Source: Lachnospiraceae bacterium Marseille-Q4251 (GTDB lineage Bacteria > Bacillota > Clostridia > Lachnospirales > Lachnospiraceae). Taken from it: a stretch of 64,000 bases of DNA. The position numbers were made by a program, and so were the translations under genes. Numbering within the stretch: position 1 is the first letter of the stretch; each line of letters opens with the position of its first letter. The notes under the pieces are model-generated. The model searched no databases and had not been told where the DNA came from. It worked only from the letters and a program-made list of their open reading frames with translations. Positions 8,098 to 16,780 of this stretch are shown here, in pieces. The stretch covers positions 3,534,001 to 3,598,000 of the forward strand of contig JAGTTO010000001.1 of the NCBI GenBank assembly GCA_018223435.1. The letters run 5' to 3'.

Positions 8098-8856
8098 ATG
8101 AGTGAATTACTGGAAGATATCAGAAAATACTGGACAAAACGGGCGAAAGGCTATTCCGAGTACAATCAGGGAGAGCTTTCCGGAGAACAGAGGGAAAAAT
8201 GGCGGCAGGCAATCCTTGCGGAACTTCCGGACAAACCCCTTACGGAGATCCATCTTCTGGATGTGGGAACCGGCCCGGGCTTTTTTGCTATCATTCTGGC
8301 GGAGGCAGGGATTCAGGTGACGGCTGTGGATTATACGGAAGAGATGCTGAAAGAGGCGAAAGCCAACGCCGGAGAGCTCTCAGAGAAGATTCATTTTCAG
8401 CAGATGGATGCCCAGAATCTGGAGTTCCCCGATGGAACCTTTGATGCGGTGATCACCAGAAACGTGACCTGGAACCTGGAGCATCCGGTGAGGGCTTATC
8501 AGGAGTGGTACCGGGTTCTCAAAAAGGACGGAGTGCTGCTGAATTTTGATGCCAACTGGTACCGCTATCTCTGCGATGAAGAGCTCCGGAAGGGCTATGA
8601 GGAAGACCGGAAGAAGACAAAAGAGCAGCAGGTGGAAGATTACTACGAGGGAACGGATATTGCGGAGATGGAGCGGATTGCCGCCGCTGTGCCCCTGACG
8701 GAAATCCTCCGTCCGGCCTGGGACCTTCATGTGATGGAAGAAATCGGCTTTCAGGACTGCCGCTCGGACGAAACCGTCAACGAGAGAATTTTAAGCCGGG
8801 CAGATCAGATCAACGGGGAATCCACGCCCATGTTCCTGGTGACGGGAAGAAAATAA
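8098..8856 (+). CDS. class I SAM-dependent methyltransferase (paralogue of the one at 5947)
   Basis: A 252-residue methyltransferase with motif I LLDVGTGPGFFAIIL near residue 57, the acidic residue in TAVDYTEEML, and VITRNVTWNLEHP followed by RVLKKDGVLLNFDANW. The last block is nearly the same as in the first methyltransferase (RVLKKGGVLLNFDADY), showing common descent. It starts 16 bp after the ATPase stop behind AGAGGAGAG and closes the operon. The substrate is unknown. Pairing with a nik-type transporter and a nearby cobalamin riboswitch suggests a nickel, cobalt or corrinoid role, which is inferred only. Confidence 0.82.
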   Translation: MSELLEDIRKYWTKRAKGYSEYNQGELSGEQREKWRQAILAELPDKPLTEIHLLDVGTGPGFFAIILAEAGIQVTAVDYTEEMLKEAKANAGELSEKIHFQQMDAQNLEFPDGTFDAVITRNVTWNLEHPVRAYQEWYRVLKKDGVLLNFDANWYRYLCDEELRKGYEEDRKKTKEQQVEDYYEGTDIAEMERIAAAVPLTEILRPAWDLHVMEEIGFQDCRSDETVNERILSRADQINGESTPMFLVTGRK

Positions 8857-8873
8857 AAAAGAGTGTTAAACTC

Positions 8874-8902
8874 TTGACAATCTTGGAATGGCATGCTATG
8901 GT
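8874..8902 (+). promoter_or_regulatory. promoter of the first cobalamin riboswitch
   Basis: TTGACA (8874-8879) and TATGGT (8897-8902) separated by 17 bp, immediately before the riboswitch. Confidence 0.6.
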
Positions 8903-8924
8903 ATAGGCGTGTAATTTAATATTG

Positions 8925-9115
8925 CAGTATCAAGTGCAGCCAGCAGTCATTCCGCAGACTGTTGTCTGAAGAGGGAACCAGGTGAGAATCCTGGACGATC
9001 CGGTCACTGTGAACAGGGAGTGTCGCTCAGTTATCCCATTGCATTACCCAGGAAACTTATGTGAGAAGGGGAGCAGACATGATGATCTGTGAGCCAGGAA
9101 ACCTGCTTGATATTT
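8925..9115 (+). ncRNA. cobalamin (adenosylcobalamin-class) riboswitch without an adjacent gene
   Basis: The core blocks are present in order: GAGGGAACCAGGTGAGAATC (8971-8990), the CGATCCGGTCACTGTGAA region around 8996, and the B12 box GAGCCAGGAAACCTGCT (9091-9107). Such RNAs normally turn off cobalamin uptake or synthesis genes, or genes for cobalamin-independent isoenzymes, when the cofactor is abundant. Here no credible gene follows: about 200 bp downstream there are only hairpins and then the IS605 element. It is either an orphan left by loss of its gene or a short regulatory RNA. Confidence 0.88.
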
Positions 9116-9310
9116 GAGATGGGCTTCCGATGAAAGTCAAACATCCAATCCGGATACTTCCACAGTTATCCGCAGCTTGTCGCCATGGGTAGGCAGACAT
9201 TTGTTTATGAAATGATTGTATGCATCTCGCTGTGCATATATTAAGATACACAAAGTTTAATACCTCCTTCTAAAAAAGGCAGAAAATCCGCATCTGCCTG
9301 ATTGGACGAA

Positions 9311-9394
9311 GTGGCCCGGGAGTTTCAGACAGGGAACTCTCCGGGTCATTTTGTTGCCATGCATATGAGAAAAAGGTCCAGTGGACCTTTTTTG
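9311..9394 (+). terminator. two successive terminator-like hairpins after the orphan riboswitch
   Basis: CCCGGGAGTTT pairs with AACTCTCCGGG (about 9316-9344) and is followed by TCATTTTG. AAAGGTCC-AGT-GGACC then TTTTTT (about 9373-9393) is a compact second terminator. The 200 bp between the B12 box and these hairpins hold no supported gene; a 19-codon frame at 9185-9244 lacks a ribosome site. Confidence 0.65.
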
Positions 9395-9590
9395 AGTTTA
9401 ACAAATGTAGCAAGAATTCTCCCACCTCTTCAGGTGGTGAGATGAATTGCACATCTGAGCATATCTGCTCAAAAAAGTCCTTATAGTACAAAAGAAACAC
9501 TTGTTCTCTATTCCCTGATATAGTATACTGAAAAGGAACATTAGTTCGCAAACACATGTCAGTCGATATAAGAAAAAGAGTGATAACACA

Positions 9591-9969
9591 ATGGAATTAG
9601 ATCATAATTCCCATTCAGTATTTCTAGTATATTATCACCTAGTGATGGTTATAAAATACAGAAGAAAAGGACGGAATGACAAAATATCCGAAAGAGCAAA
9701 AGAGATCTTTGAGTATATCGCACCCGGATACGGGATCGTACCGGAAAAATGGAATCACGATACAGACCATGTTCATGTGATGTTCCGCGCACAGCCAAAG
9801 ACGGAACTCCGTAAATTCATCAATGCCTGTAACAGTGCCAGCAGCAGACTGCTGAAGCTTCTGTCTGCTCCGTGCAGGCGGGGCGCCGATTGAAACGATA
9901 CGGCAGTATATAGAAAGCCAGGGTGAGAAAAATGAACCGCGCCGTAAAAATAAGGATCTATCCAGATAA
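9591..9969 (+). pseudogene. tnpA: tnpA, Y1 HUH transposase, broken by internal deletion and frameshift
   Basis: Residues 1 to about 93 are a good IS200/IS605 TnpA start: YHLVMVIKYRRK, then the HUH metal motif HVHVMF and the FINACNSASSRLLK helix. The frame then runs out after SAPCRRGAD. The expected end (FCLLRAGGAPIE, then IRQYIESQGEK with the catalytic tyrosine) is present but in another frame, reached through a short deletion at about 9856-9860. The missing part is roughly 15-25 codons. The element can therefore no longer move by its own TnpA, although another copy could act in trans. Confidence 0.85.
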
Positions 9970-11029
9970 AGAGCAGAGAGTTCAGATAGAGAAAACAATC
10001 GGCTGCAGCCGCTTTATCTATAACCAGATGCTTGCGGACAAGATCAGCTATTACCAGAAAGAAAAAAAGATGCTCAGGAACACACCGGCTGGATATAAAA
10101 AGGAATATCCCTGGCTGAAGGAGGTGGACTCCCTTGCCCTGGCGAATGCGCAGCTGCATCTGGAAAGCGCGTTCCGGAAGTTTTTCCGGGAACCATCCTG
10201 CGGATTTCCCCGCTATAAATCAAGAAAACATTCAGGAAATTCTTATACGACCAATGCAGTAAACGGGAATATCCTTTTGCAGGATACCCATTTGAAGCTT
10301 CCAAAGATGTCCGCCATAAAAATAAAACTTCACCGCCAGATCCCGTCAGACTGGCAACTGAAATCGGTAACGATAAGCCGTGAGCCATCCGGGAAATATT
10401 TTGCAAGTCTTTTGTTCTGCTGTGAGAACCAAACAGTGGAAAAAAGAGCGGCAGAGAGATTTCTTGGGATCGATTTTGCCATGCAGGGAATGTGTGTATT
10501 TTCTACAGGAGAAAGAGCCGGGTACCCTATGTTTTACAGAAAAGCAGAGAAAAAACTTGCAAGGGAACAGAGAAAGCTTTCCCACTGTGAGAAAGGAAGC
10601 CGGAACTATCAGAAACAGAAGAAAAAGGTAGCCTTATGTCATGAAAAGATAAAGAACCAGAGAAAAGATTTCCAGCATAAGCTAAGCAGGGAGCTTGCTG
10701 AAAGATATGATGCAGTATGCGTGGAAGATCTGAACCTGCAGGGAATGTCCGGAGGGCTGCATCTTGGGAAAGGCGTGCAGGATAATGGGTATGGGCAGTT
10801 TCTGTCCATGCTGGGATACAAACTGGAAGAGCGCGGGAAACATCTTATAAAGGTAGACCGTTATTTTGCATCGAGCAAGATTTGCAGTGTATGTGGACAT
10901 AAGAAAAAAGAACTGGCATTGTCGGATAGAATGTATGTCTGTGAATGTGGAAACCGGATGGATCGGGATGTGAATGCAGCAGTCAATATCCGCGAAGAAG
11001 GAAAAAGGATCTATAAAGAATGTGCCTAA
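9932..11029 (+). CDS. tnpB: TnpB RNA-guided nuclease of IS605 family
   Basis: 365 residues from the ATG at 9932 behind GGGTGA. TnpB is the RNA-guided DNA endonuclease ancestral to Cas12. An N-terminal wedge/helical region (AVKIRIYPDKEQ, then CSRFIYNQML) leads into a RuvC domain with all three acidic motifs: FLGIDFAMQG, CVEDLNLQGM and MDRDVNAAVNI. Between motifs II and III sits the zinc finger CSVCG...CECG. All catalytic positions are intact although its partner tnpA is broken. The guide-RNA scaffold at its 3' end has been split by insertions, so it may be unable to use its native guide. Coding overlaps the remnant 3' end of tnpA. Confidence 0.92.
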   Translation: MNRAVKIRIYPDKEQRVQIEKTIGCSRFIYNQMLADKISYYQKEKKMLRNTPAGYKKEYPWLKEVDSLALANAQLHLESAFRKFFREPSCGFPRYKSRKHSGNSYTTNAVNGNILLQDTHLKLPKMSAIKIKLHRQIPSDWQLKSVTISREPSGKYFASLLFCCENQTVEKRAAERFLGIDFAMQGMCVFSTGERAGYPMFYRKAEKKLAREQRKLSHCEKGSRNYQKQKKKVALCHEKIKNQRKDFQHKLSRELAERYDAVCVEDLNLQGMSGGLHLGKGVQDNGYGQFLSMLGYKLEERGKHLIKVDRYFASSKICSVCGHKKKELALSDRMYVCECGNRMDRDVNAAVNIREEGKRIYKECA

Positions 11030-11125
11030 CGGCACAAGAAAAAAATCCGTAACCGGATGAAGATAAAAAACAAAACCGCGGGACACGCGGGGATAGCCTG
11101 TTTTAGCTTTGCCTTAAAAGGCAAT
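11030..11125 (+). ncRNA. 5' part of the disrupted IS605 right end / omega-RNA scaffold
   Basis: Downstream of tnpB the sequence contains compact stems such as CCGCG-GGACA-CGCGG (about 11076-11090) and AGCTTTGCCTTAAAAGGC. In IS605 elements the omega-RNA scaffold covers the tnpB 3' end and the right end, with the guide just outside. Here the scaffold stops at the IS256 target duplication at 11118-11125 and continues only at 12617. Assignment is by position in the family. Confidence 0.5.
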
Positions 11126-12616
11126 GAGAGCGTTTCAAGTTTTGTGTAAACAGAAAAAACTGATGTAAGATATGTCATTAGTTATCGAGGACAGAACCTG
11201 TTTTTCAGGGTTCTGTCCTTGTTTGTATTATAATGCAGTTTTAAGGCATGTCAAGCAGGACTGGCTGTGCCAGCCCTGCCTAGCATGCATTCTGCTTATA
11301 ACCTTTCCAATCTTTCTTCGAAGAAAATTTCCAGCTGAGAATGGATTTGTCCCCAATCCTGACGGTGTCCCGTCCATTTTTTGGTGATATCTATCATGGC
11401 CAGATACAGCATTTTCAGGAGACTGTCATCGGATGGAAATACCGTCTTGGATTTGGTGACTTTCCGGAGCTGACGGTTAAATCCTTCAATCGTGTTCGTG
11501 GTATAGATCAGACGTCTGACAGCTTCCGGATACTTAAAATACGTTGAAAGATTTGCCCAGTTATCTTTCCATGACTTTGCAATCTTAGGGTATTTCCCGC
11601 TCCATTTTTCGTCAAAGCTGTCCAGTTCTGCCAATGCAACTTCTTCTGTAGGAGCTGCATATACACGCTTCAGATCTGCCATAAGTGGTTTGATCTCTTT
11701 GTAAGAAACAAATTTCGTGGTATTCCTGATCTGATGGATTATGCACTGCTGGATCTCGGTCTGGGGAAATACTGCTTCAATTGCTTGTGGAAAACCGGTC
11801 AGTCCATCCACACACGCAATCAATATATCTTCTACACCCCGGTTTTTCAGGCCATTCAGGATGGAGAGCCAGAACTTGGCACTTTCATTTTGACCAACAT
11901 ACATTCCGAGGACATCCTTACGTCCTTCCATATCGATCCCAATCGCAATGTAAACAGCACGTTTTACAATCCGCCCCTCATTACGGGCATGGAAATGGAT
12001 CGCATCCATAAATACAACAGCATACACACTTTCTAATGGCCTTTCCTGCCATTCTTTTACTATTGGCAGGATCTTATCAGTAATCCGGCTGACAGTACTG
12101 TCGGAGATCTCAAGATCGTATAATTCACGCATGTGGCTTTCTATATCGGCAGTAGTCATTCCTTTTGCGTACATGGAAATGATCTTTTCTTCCATGTCTT
12201 GCGTAATCGAATTCTGATACTTCTTTACAACCTGTGGTTCGAAGTCACCTTTTCGATCCCTTGGAATATCAATCTCCATATCTCCGTAACTGGTATGTAA
12301 CGTTTTCTGGGAATGTCCATTCCTGGAATTATCGGTTTCTTTATTTCGATAATCATACTTGGAATATCCCAGTTCTTCATCCAGTTCCTGATCAAGGGCA
12401 CCTTCCAAAATGATAGACATCATATCCCGCATAATGGAATTAACATCTGTTCCATCTTTTACTTTTACATTGTTTTCTTTCAGGTAGTTTCCCATGAGTT
12501 CTCTAAGCGCTGCTTTTTGTGGTGAATCCTTTTTTCTTGCCATAAAATAAACCTCCAAACTGAGTAATTCTATCTTACATCAGTTTGGAGGTTTACACAA
12601 ACTTTGGGATACTCCC
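11126..12616 (-). mobile_element. IS256-family insertion sequence with 8-bp target duplication
   Basis: The element is 1491 bp. AAGGCAAT occurs directly on both sides (11118-11125 and 12617-12624), an 8-bp duplication as expected for IS256. The outer 26 bp at each end form an imperfect inverted repeat (about 19 of 26 match), with the shared block TTTGTGTAAAC and, further in, AACTGATGTAAGATA. It carries one transposase on the minus strand and sits within the right end of the IS605 element. Confidence 0.9.
11296..12543 (-). CDS. IS256-family DDE transposase
   Basis: A 415-residue mutator-type transposase starting at the ATG at 12543 behind TTTGGAGGTTT; the upstream in-frame start would ignore that site. 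The N-terminal DNA-binding part contains LDEELGYSKYDYRNK and SRNGHSQKTL. The catalytic acidic residues are visible in VVFMDAIHF, IACVDGLTGF and YTTNTIEGFNR, with the intervening CIIHQIRNTTKFVSYKE segment typical of the family. Length is normal and no break is seen, so it is probably active. Confidence 0.95.
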   Translation of the reverse strand: MARKKDSPQKAALRELMGNYLKENNVKVKDGTDVNSIMRDMMSIILEGALDQELDEELGYSKYDYRNKETDNSRNGHSQKTLHTSYGDMEIDIPRDRKGDFEPQVVKKYQNSITQDMEEKIISMYAKGMTTADIESHMRELYDLEISDSTVSRITDKILPIVKEWQERPLESVYAVVFMDAIHFHARNEGRIVKRAVYIAIGIDMEGRKDVLGMYVGQNESAKFWLSILNGLKNRGVEDILIACVDGLTGFPQAIEAVFPQTEIQQCIIHQIRNTTKFVSYKEIKPLMADLKRVYAAPTEEVALAELDSFDEKWSGKYPKIAKSWKDNWANLSTYFKYPEAVRRLIYTTNTIEGFNRQLRKVTKSKTVFPSDDSLLKMLYLAMIDITKKWTGHRQDWGQIHSQLEIFFEERLERL

Positions 12617-12670
12617 AAGGCAATCGAGCAGGAAGCCCCGGTATCACATAGTTAAAGATATTGGTATCAT

Positions 12671-14293
12671 TCAATCAATTTTGCCGATAAAGCGGTAGAA
12701 GATTTCTACCTCCTGTTCCCGGCTTCCGTCCTCACCTTTGACCGCTTCATGGACAACGATTTTTTCAATCAGCATATTCAAAAGTTCGGCGGTCAGTTCT
12801 GTTGGATTGACGCACTCTTTCATCAAGGCAATCCATTTTTCTGCGTCTACGGCGTTCTGGCTTTCAGTGGCGATAGCGGATTGAAGCTGTTCAATCTTTT
12901 CGTCCAGTTCAGCCTGTTCGCTTTGGTACTTCCCGGACAGCATAGAGAAGTTGTATTCCGTGATACGCCCCGCCGCCCAGTCCTCATACATCCGGGCAAA
13001 CAAAGTATCGACTTCGGCTTTTCGCTTCTCTGCCTTTTTCAGTTCTGCGGCCTGCTTCTTTCTTGCGGCAGCCTGTCCCTTATCAGTGGCATTTAACAGC
13101 TGCTTCAAGAGCCGTTCTTCATCATGCTGTACCAGCCCCGACCAGTATTGCAGACGGGAGAGGACATAGGCATAAAGCACATCATAACGGATATAGTGCA
13201 TGGAGCATTGGCGTGTGCCCTGCCCGTACTTGCTACAATGATAATGGCCGTAAGGCTTGCTGTTCTGCCTGTTCTCCCCATAGGACAGCGACCAGCCGCA
13301 ATCCGCACATTTTACCAATCCGGAAAAAATCTGCGTTGTACCATCCTTGCACTTCCTGCGGCGGTTTGCTATCTGCTCCTGTACCTGCCGGAAAACCTGC
13401 TCGCTGATAATCGGCTCCTGCGTGTTCTCCACCCGCACCCATTCACTTTGGGGCTTGCGTACCCTCCGCTTGTTCTTAAAGGAAATGTTCGTTTCCCGGT
13501 AATGAATGGTATGGCCGATATAGGTTTCGTCTTTCATAATGCTCTTGACCTGGGCTATCGTCCATGCGTAGCTTTTTTCCTCCGGCGCACCCGCATAGAT
13601 GTTTGCAAAAGTCCCGTCACGCTGGAAGTTGATAAATCCCGGTGTGGGAACCTTTTCCGCAATCAGTATTCTTGTGATACTGGCCGCCCCTCTGCCATGA
13701 ATAGCAAGGTCAAAAATCTTCTCCACTATCCAGCGGGTTTCCTCGTCGATTATCAGCTTGTTTTTGATTTCCGGGTGTTTCCTGTACCCGATGGGAGCAT
13801 AGGCGCCGATACGCTGTCCTGTGGCAAACTTTGCTTTGAAAGCGGCCTTTACCTTGCGGCTTGTATCTTTCGCAAACCATTCATTGAACAGGTTTTTGAA
13901 CGGGACAAAATCGGAAAGCCCTTTCTCTGTGTCCTCATTCTCCGCAACGGCGATGTAGCGAACCCGTTTCTCCGGGAACAGAAATTCCAGATAGTAGTCC
14001 ATCATCACATGTTCCCGCCCGAAACGGGACAGGTCTTTCGTGACAATGCAGTTTACTTTTCCGGCTTCCATATCGTCCATCATGCGCTGAAAATCCGGCC
14101 GTTCAAAGTTCGTCCCCGACCAGCCATCGTCCACATACTCACCGACTACATGAAGCCCCTGTTCCTTTGCGTACTGTTGCAGGATTGTCCGCTGTGTTTC
14201 AATGCTTACGCTGTCACCATAGTTTTCATCGTCCCGGCTCAATCTCATATAAAGCGCCGTGTTGTAAATCGTAGTATTGTAAGGTTGTTTCAC
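12671..14293 (-). CDS. large serine recombinase (TnpX-like)
   Basis: A 540-residue site-specific recombinase that excises and inserts its transposon. The N-terminal resolvase domain has the catalytic serine in ALYMRLSRDDE, then the DDGWSGTNFERPDF loop and the CIVTKDLSRFGR motif. A recombinase domain follows (GAYAPIGYRK and later DETYIGHTIHYR), then a zinc beta-ribbon (CADCGWSLSY...HYHCSKYGQGTRQC), a long charged coiled coil and a C-terminal DUF4368-like tail ending VEIFYRFIGKID. It lies at the left end of the element, as usual for the Tn4451/Tn5397 group. Full length, probably functional. Confidence 0.93.
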   Translation of the reverse strand: MKQPYNTTIYNTALYMRLSRDDENYGDSVSIETQRTILQQYAKEQGLHVVGEYVDDGWSGTNFERPDFQRMMDDMEAGKVNCIVTKDLSRFGREHVMMDYYLEFLFPEKRVRYIAVAENEDTEKGLSDFVPFKNLFNEWFAKDTSRKVKAAFKAKFATGQRIGAYAPIGYRKHPEIKNKLIIDEETRWIVEKIFDLAIHGRGAASITRILIAEKVPTPGFINFQRDGTFANIYAGAPEEKSYAWTIAQVKSIMKDETYIGHTIHYRETNISFKNKRRVRKPQSEWVRVENTQEPIISEQVFRQVQEQIANRRRKCKDGTTQIFSGLVKCADCGWSLSYGENRQNSKPYGHYHCSKYGQGTRQCSMHYIRYDVLYAYVLSRLQYWSGLVQHDEERLLKQLLNATDKGQAAARKKQAAELKKAEKRKAEVDTLFARMYEDWAAGRITEYNFSMLSGKYQSEQAELDEKIEQLQSAIATESQNAVDAEKWIALMKECVNPTELTAELLNMLIEKIVVHEAVKGEDGSREQEVEIFYRFIGKID

Positions 14294-14393
14294 CGTTAAA
14301 AATCCTCCTTCTAAAGAAACAACCCACGCTTACAATACTTTTGCTCTATGGCAATTATATCATAAGCGTGGGCGTGTTATCAATGATGGGCTA

Positions 14394-14588
14394 TCAGGTT
14401 GAAGCGGCTTTTTCTGCGGTATGCCGCACCACATCTACAATCAGATCACCGAGGGGCTTCCCGCCTGCGGCGAAGTGTTCGGAGATTTTTATACGGTTGT
14501 TCCCACATACAAAATACTGCGTGCCGTTCTCTGCTTGTATGACCTGCCCTGTCCGGGGTGTGAAAATATCGCTTTCGCTTTTTGCCAT
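14394..14588 (-). CDS. small transposon-encoded protein, TnpW-like
   Basis: A 64-residue protein starting at the ATG at 14588 with GGAGG eight bases upstream. It contains IQAENGTQYFVCGNNRIKIS followed by an EHFAAGGKPLGDLI segment, reminiscent of the small proteins found next to serine recombinases in clostridial transposons. It may be a recombination directionality or regulatory factor. Function is inferred from position only. Confidence 0.55.
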   Translation of the reverse strand: MAKSESDIFTPRTGQVIQAENGTQYFVCGNNRIKISEHFAAGGKPLGDLIVDVVRHTAEKAAST

Positions 14589-14660
14589 CCAGTGTCCTCC
14601 ATATTCAGTTTTCAAGGTACAATGCCGCACAAAGGCGGCGAAAATTTCTGCTTATATCTA

Positions 14661-15605
14661 TCACCTTTCCTTTCCATGCTGACGCTGCTGACGTTTCAGT
14701 TCCGCCAGTATATCCGGCGGGATACGGTCAACCAGCCGCTGTAAATTGTCCAGTTCGCTTTTCAGCTTTGCCCGTTCCATCGTATCTTTCATCTTTCCTT
14801 TTTCGCTGGCCTTTGCCCTTGCTTCCAGCTTCTCATTCTCCGCCAACAGGTCATTGATTGTGACCTTGTACTTTTTCAGTTGCCCGGAGAAGTTCTCCAT
14901 CTGCGGGAACCACTTTTTCAGCATGGAGAGGGCTTCCTCTTTTTTCTTTCCGGCGTTCAGCGGGTTAATGCCGTCAAGGGCGGCTTCAATGGCTCTTGCC
15001 TGCCGGGAGAGGGAAACCGCCTGTTTGAAAATCCGGGTGGGGATATGCTTCCGGCCTGTCTTGCTGGCACTTTCCCCACGCTCCAAGTCGGGATATTTCT
15101 CCACCATATAGGCGTGAAAATCGTCCTGCCACTTCGTCAGGTTTGCCCGGTTGCCGATAATCTCCTTAGCGCACAGGCGGTTGTCCTTTGTCAGCGGAAC
15201 AAAGGTCAAATGCAGGTGGGGCGTTTTCTCGTCCATGTGTACCACCGCCGACACGATATTTTCCCGTCCTACCCGGCCAATGAGGAAATCTGCCGCCCTT
15301 TGGAAGAACGCCTGTATCTCTTTTGGGGATTTCCCCTTGAAGAACTCCGGGCTGGCGGTTATCAGCGTATCGACAAACCGTGTGCTGTCTTTCCTCGTCC
15401 GGCATCCAGCCTGCTCGATACGGCTCTGAATGAAGTGGTAATAGCGTCCCTCCGGCTTGACGATATGGAAGTTGTATTTACTCCGGCTTGTGTCAATGTC
15501 GGGGTTGCTGGCGTATTGTTCTTTCTGTCTTTCGTGATGGGCTTCCAGCGGCCTTGCCGGGTTGCCCTTGTGCTTCTCAAACCGCAAAATTGCGTGTTGT
15601 GCCAT
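14661..15605 (-). CDS. mob: MobV-family relaxase (Mob/Pre)
   Basis: A 314-residue mobilisation protein. The N-terminus AQHAILRFEKHKGNP is typical of plasmid recombination enzymes, and the metal-binding histidine motif appears as VVHMDEKTPHLHLTFVPL, followed by LCAKEIIGNRANL. The C-terminal third is a charged coiled coil ending with a LAELKRQQRQ tail. It should nick an origin of transfer and allow mobilisation by a co-resident conjugative element. The likely oriT is the inverted-repeat-rich stretch just upstream (15606-15700), which was not proven. Confidence 0.85.
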   Translation of the reverse strand: MAQHAILRFEKHKGNPARPLEAHHERQKEQYASNPDIDTSRSKYNFHIVKPEGRYYHFIQSRIEQAGCRTRKDSTRFVDTLITASPEFFKGKSPKEIQAFFQRAADFLIGRVGRENIVSAVVHMDEKTPHLHLTFVPLTKDNRLCAKEIIGNRANLTKWQDDFHAYMVEKYPDLERGESASKTGRKHIPTRIFKQAVSLSRQARAIEAALDGINPLNAGKKKEEALSMLKKWFPQMENFSGQLKKYKVTINDLLAENEKLEARAKASEKGKMKDTMERAKLKSELDNLQRLVDRIPPDILAELKRQQRQHGKER

Positions 15606-15720
15606 TCTGCTCCTTTCCCCATTCCTTTCCTATCCGGGGTTTTCCACAGGGAAAATCCCGCCGGAATTATCTCTGATACGATAGGAATGGAATGGATATA
15701 AATAAATCATTTTAATCTTT
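15606..15720. other. candidate oriT region upstream of mob
   Basis: The stretch between mob and rep contains several short inverted repeats (for example GGGAAAATCCCGCC and the ATTCCTTTCCTATC block with its partner GATAGGAATGGAAT). MobV relaxases usually act on a site just upstream of their own gene. No nick-site consensus could be confirmed. Confidence 0.3.
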
Positions 15721-15789
15721 GTATTTCTATATACCGTCCGGTTTTCGTACTTCAAGAGGGGCGGTTTCCGTACTTCATGGGTACGGTTT

Positions 15790-16185
15790 TCAGTCCTCCG
15801 GCGTACCAGAACGGGATTTCTTGAAGTCAGTGTTTGGAACCGCTTCATAGGATTTTGGGAAAATGCGGTTGGGTTTTCCACAGCCCTGCTTCTGGATTTC
15901 CACCAGTCCGGCGTATTGCAGTTCCCGCAGGGTGTTCACCGCTTTCTGCCGCCCACAGTGGAGCAGGTCAACCACCTCGCAGATGGGGTAATACAGGAAA
16001 ATCCGTCCGCAGTCATCCGCCCACCCATTCTTGCGGGACAACTCTGTCCGGCGCAGGATAAAGGCGTACAGAACCTTTGCCTCGTTGGACAGGGGCTTGA
16101 ATGTGGGGGCTTCAAAGAGGAAATTCGGGAGCCGGGTGAAGCTGAACGCCTTTTCCGGCTGATGGATATAGATGGTATTTGTCAT
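15790..16185 (-). pseudogene. replication initiator A (RepA N-terminal) family gene, probably frameshifted
   Basis: 131 residues match the N-terminal domain of RepA_N-type initiators: FSFTRLPNFLFEAPTFKPLS, then EAKVLYAFILRRTELS and a LLHCGRQKAVNTLREL winged-helix segment. The frame stops after KKSRSGTPED, shorter than usual for the family. The next frame continues with a repetitive basic tail (RTENRTHEVRKP, then KYENRTVYRNT) down to about 15633, as in longer relatives. A frameshift near 15790-15800 is likely, so autonomous replication is doubtful; integrated transposons often retain such genes. Confidence 0.65.
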
Positions 16186-16296
16186 AGTGCGTTTTGTGGA
16201 CGGTTAGAAGCCCGTTTTCCGGGGCGGGCGATACTTTATACCACCTGCCCCGGTTTGGGGCTTGCAAAGCCTGATAAATCAAGGCTTTTTTCGCTC

Positions 16297-16710
16297 CTAA
16301 CTGTCCACAGCAGACCTCCTTTTCCGTTCACTTTCTGTTTTCTGCCGCCTGTGAACTCTGGCGGCACAGCCGGGGCAGTATTTTGCCCGGTTGGATTTGG
16401 GGACGAACACACCGCCGCAGACCACACAGCGTTTCAAGTCCTTATCCCGGAAAATCTCCGCTTCCAGCGTCCCGTCCAGCGGCAAGACCGCCCAGCGGAA
16501 CCACTTACAGCAGACCGAGAAAGAAACCGTCTGCGGGCAGGTGCAGGTGTCCCCATCGTCAAGGACAATGCAGTTGCCGTCCTCACAGCAACAGCACTCC
16601 CGGCGTATCAGGCTGGCCGCCTGTTTCCTCTGTGCCGGTGTCATGCGGTAAAGGGAACCGTCCGGCCTGCGTTCCAGCGGCGGCAAGTCTTTATAGGGGT
16701 TATTTCTCAT
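16297..16710 (-). CDS. cysteine-rich VLP-type protein of mobile elements
   Basis: A 137-residue protein with many cysteines: RRECCCCEDGNCIVLDDGD, then CTCPQ and a C-terminal zinc-ribbon-like CVVCGGVF...NRAKYCPGCA. This matches the cysteine-rich VLP proteins commonly encoded next to rep and mob in clostridial transposons. The C-terminal segment resembles CGNR/MYND-like zinc modules that bind nucleic acid. Function is unknown. The start ATG at 16710 follows a GGAGGG site. Confidence 0.7.
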   Translation of the reverse strand: MRNNPYKDLPPLERRPDGSLYRMTPAQRKQAASLIRRECCCCEDGNCIVLDDGDTCTCPQTVSFSVCCKWFRWAVLPLDGTLEAEIFRDKDLKRCVVCGGVFVPKSNRAKYCPGCAARVHRRQKTESERKRRSAVDS

Positions 16711-16780
16711 GCGTTCCCTCCATTTTGCTTTCCGTTGCCGTTTTCCCCGAAAGGATTTCCAGCTTTGGCACGCTCCCCGC

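Noticed and set aside
9185..9244. 19-residue ORF behind the first cobalamin riboswitch
   Set aside because: No ribosome site, no family, and it runs into hairpins; not supported as the riboswitch target.
13124..14299. 391-codon plus-strand frame opposite the serine recombinase
   Set aside because: Antisense shadow; the recombinase on the minus strand has all domains.
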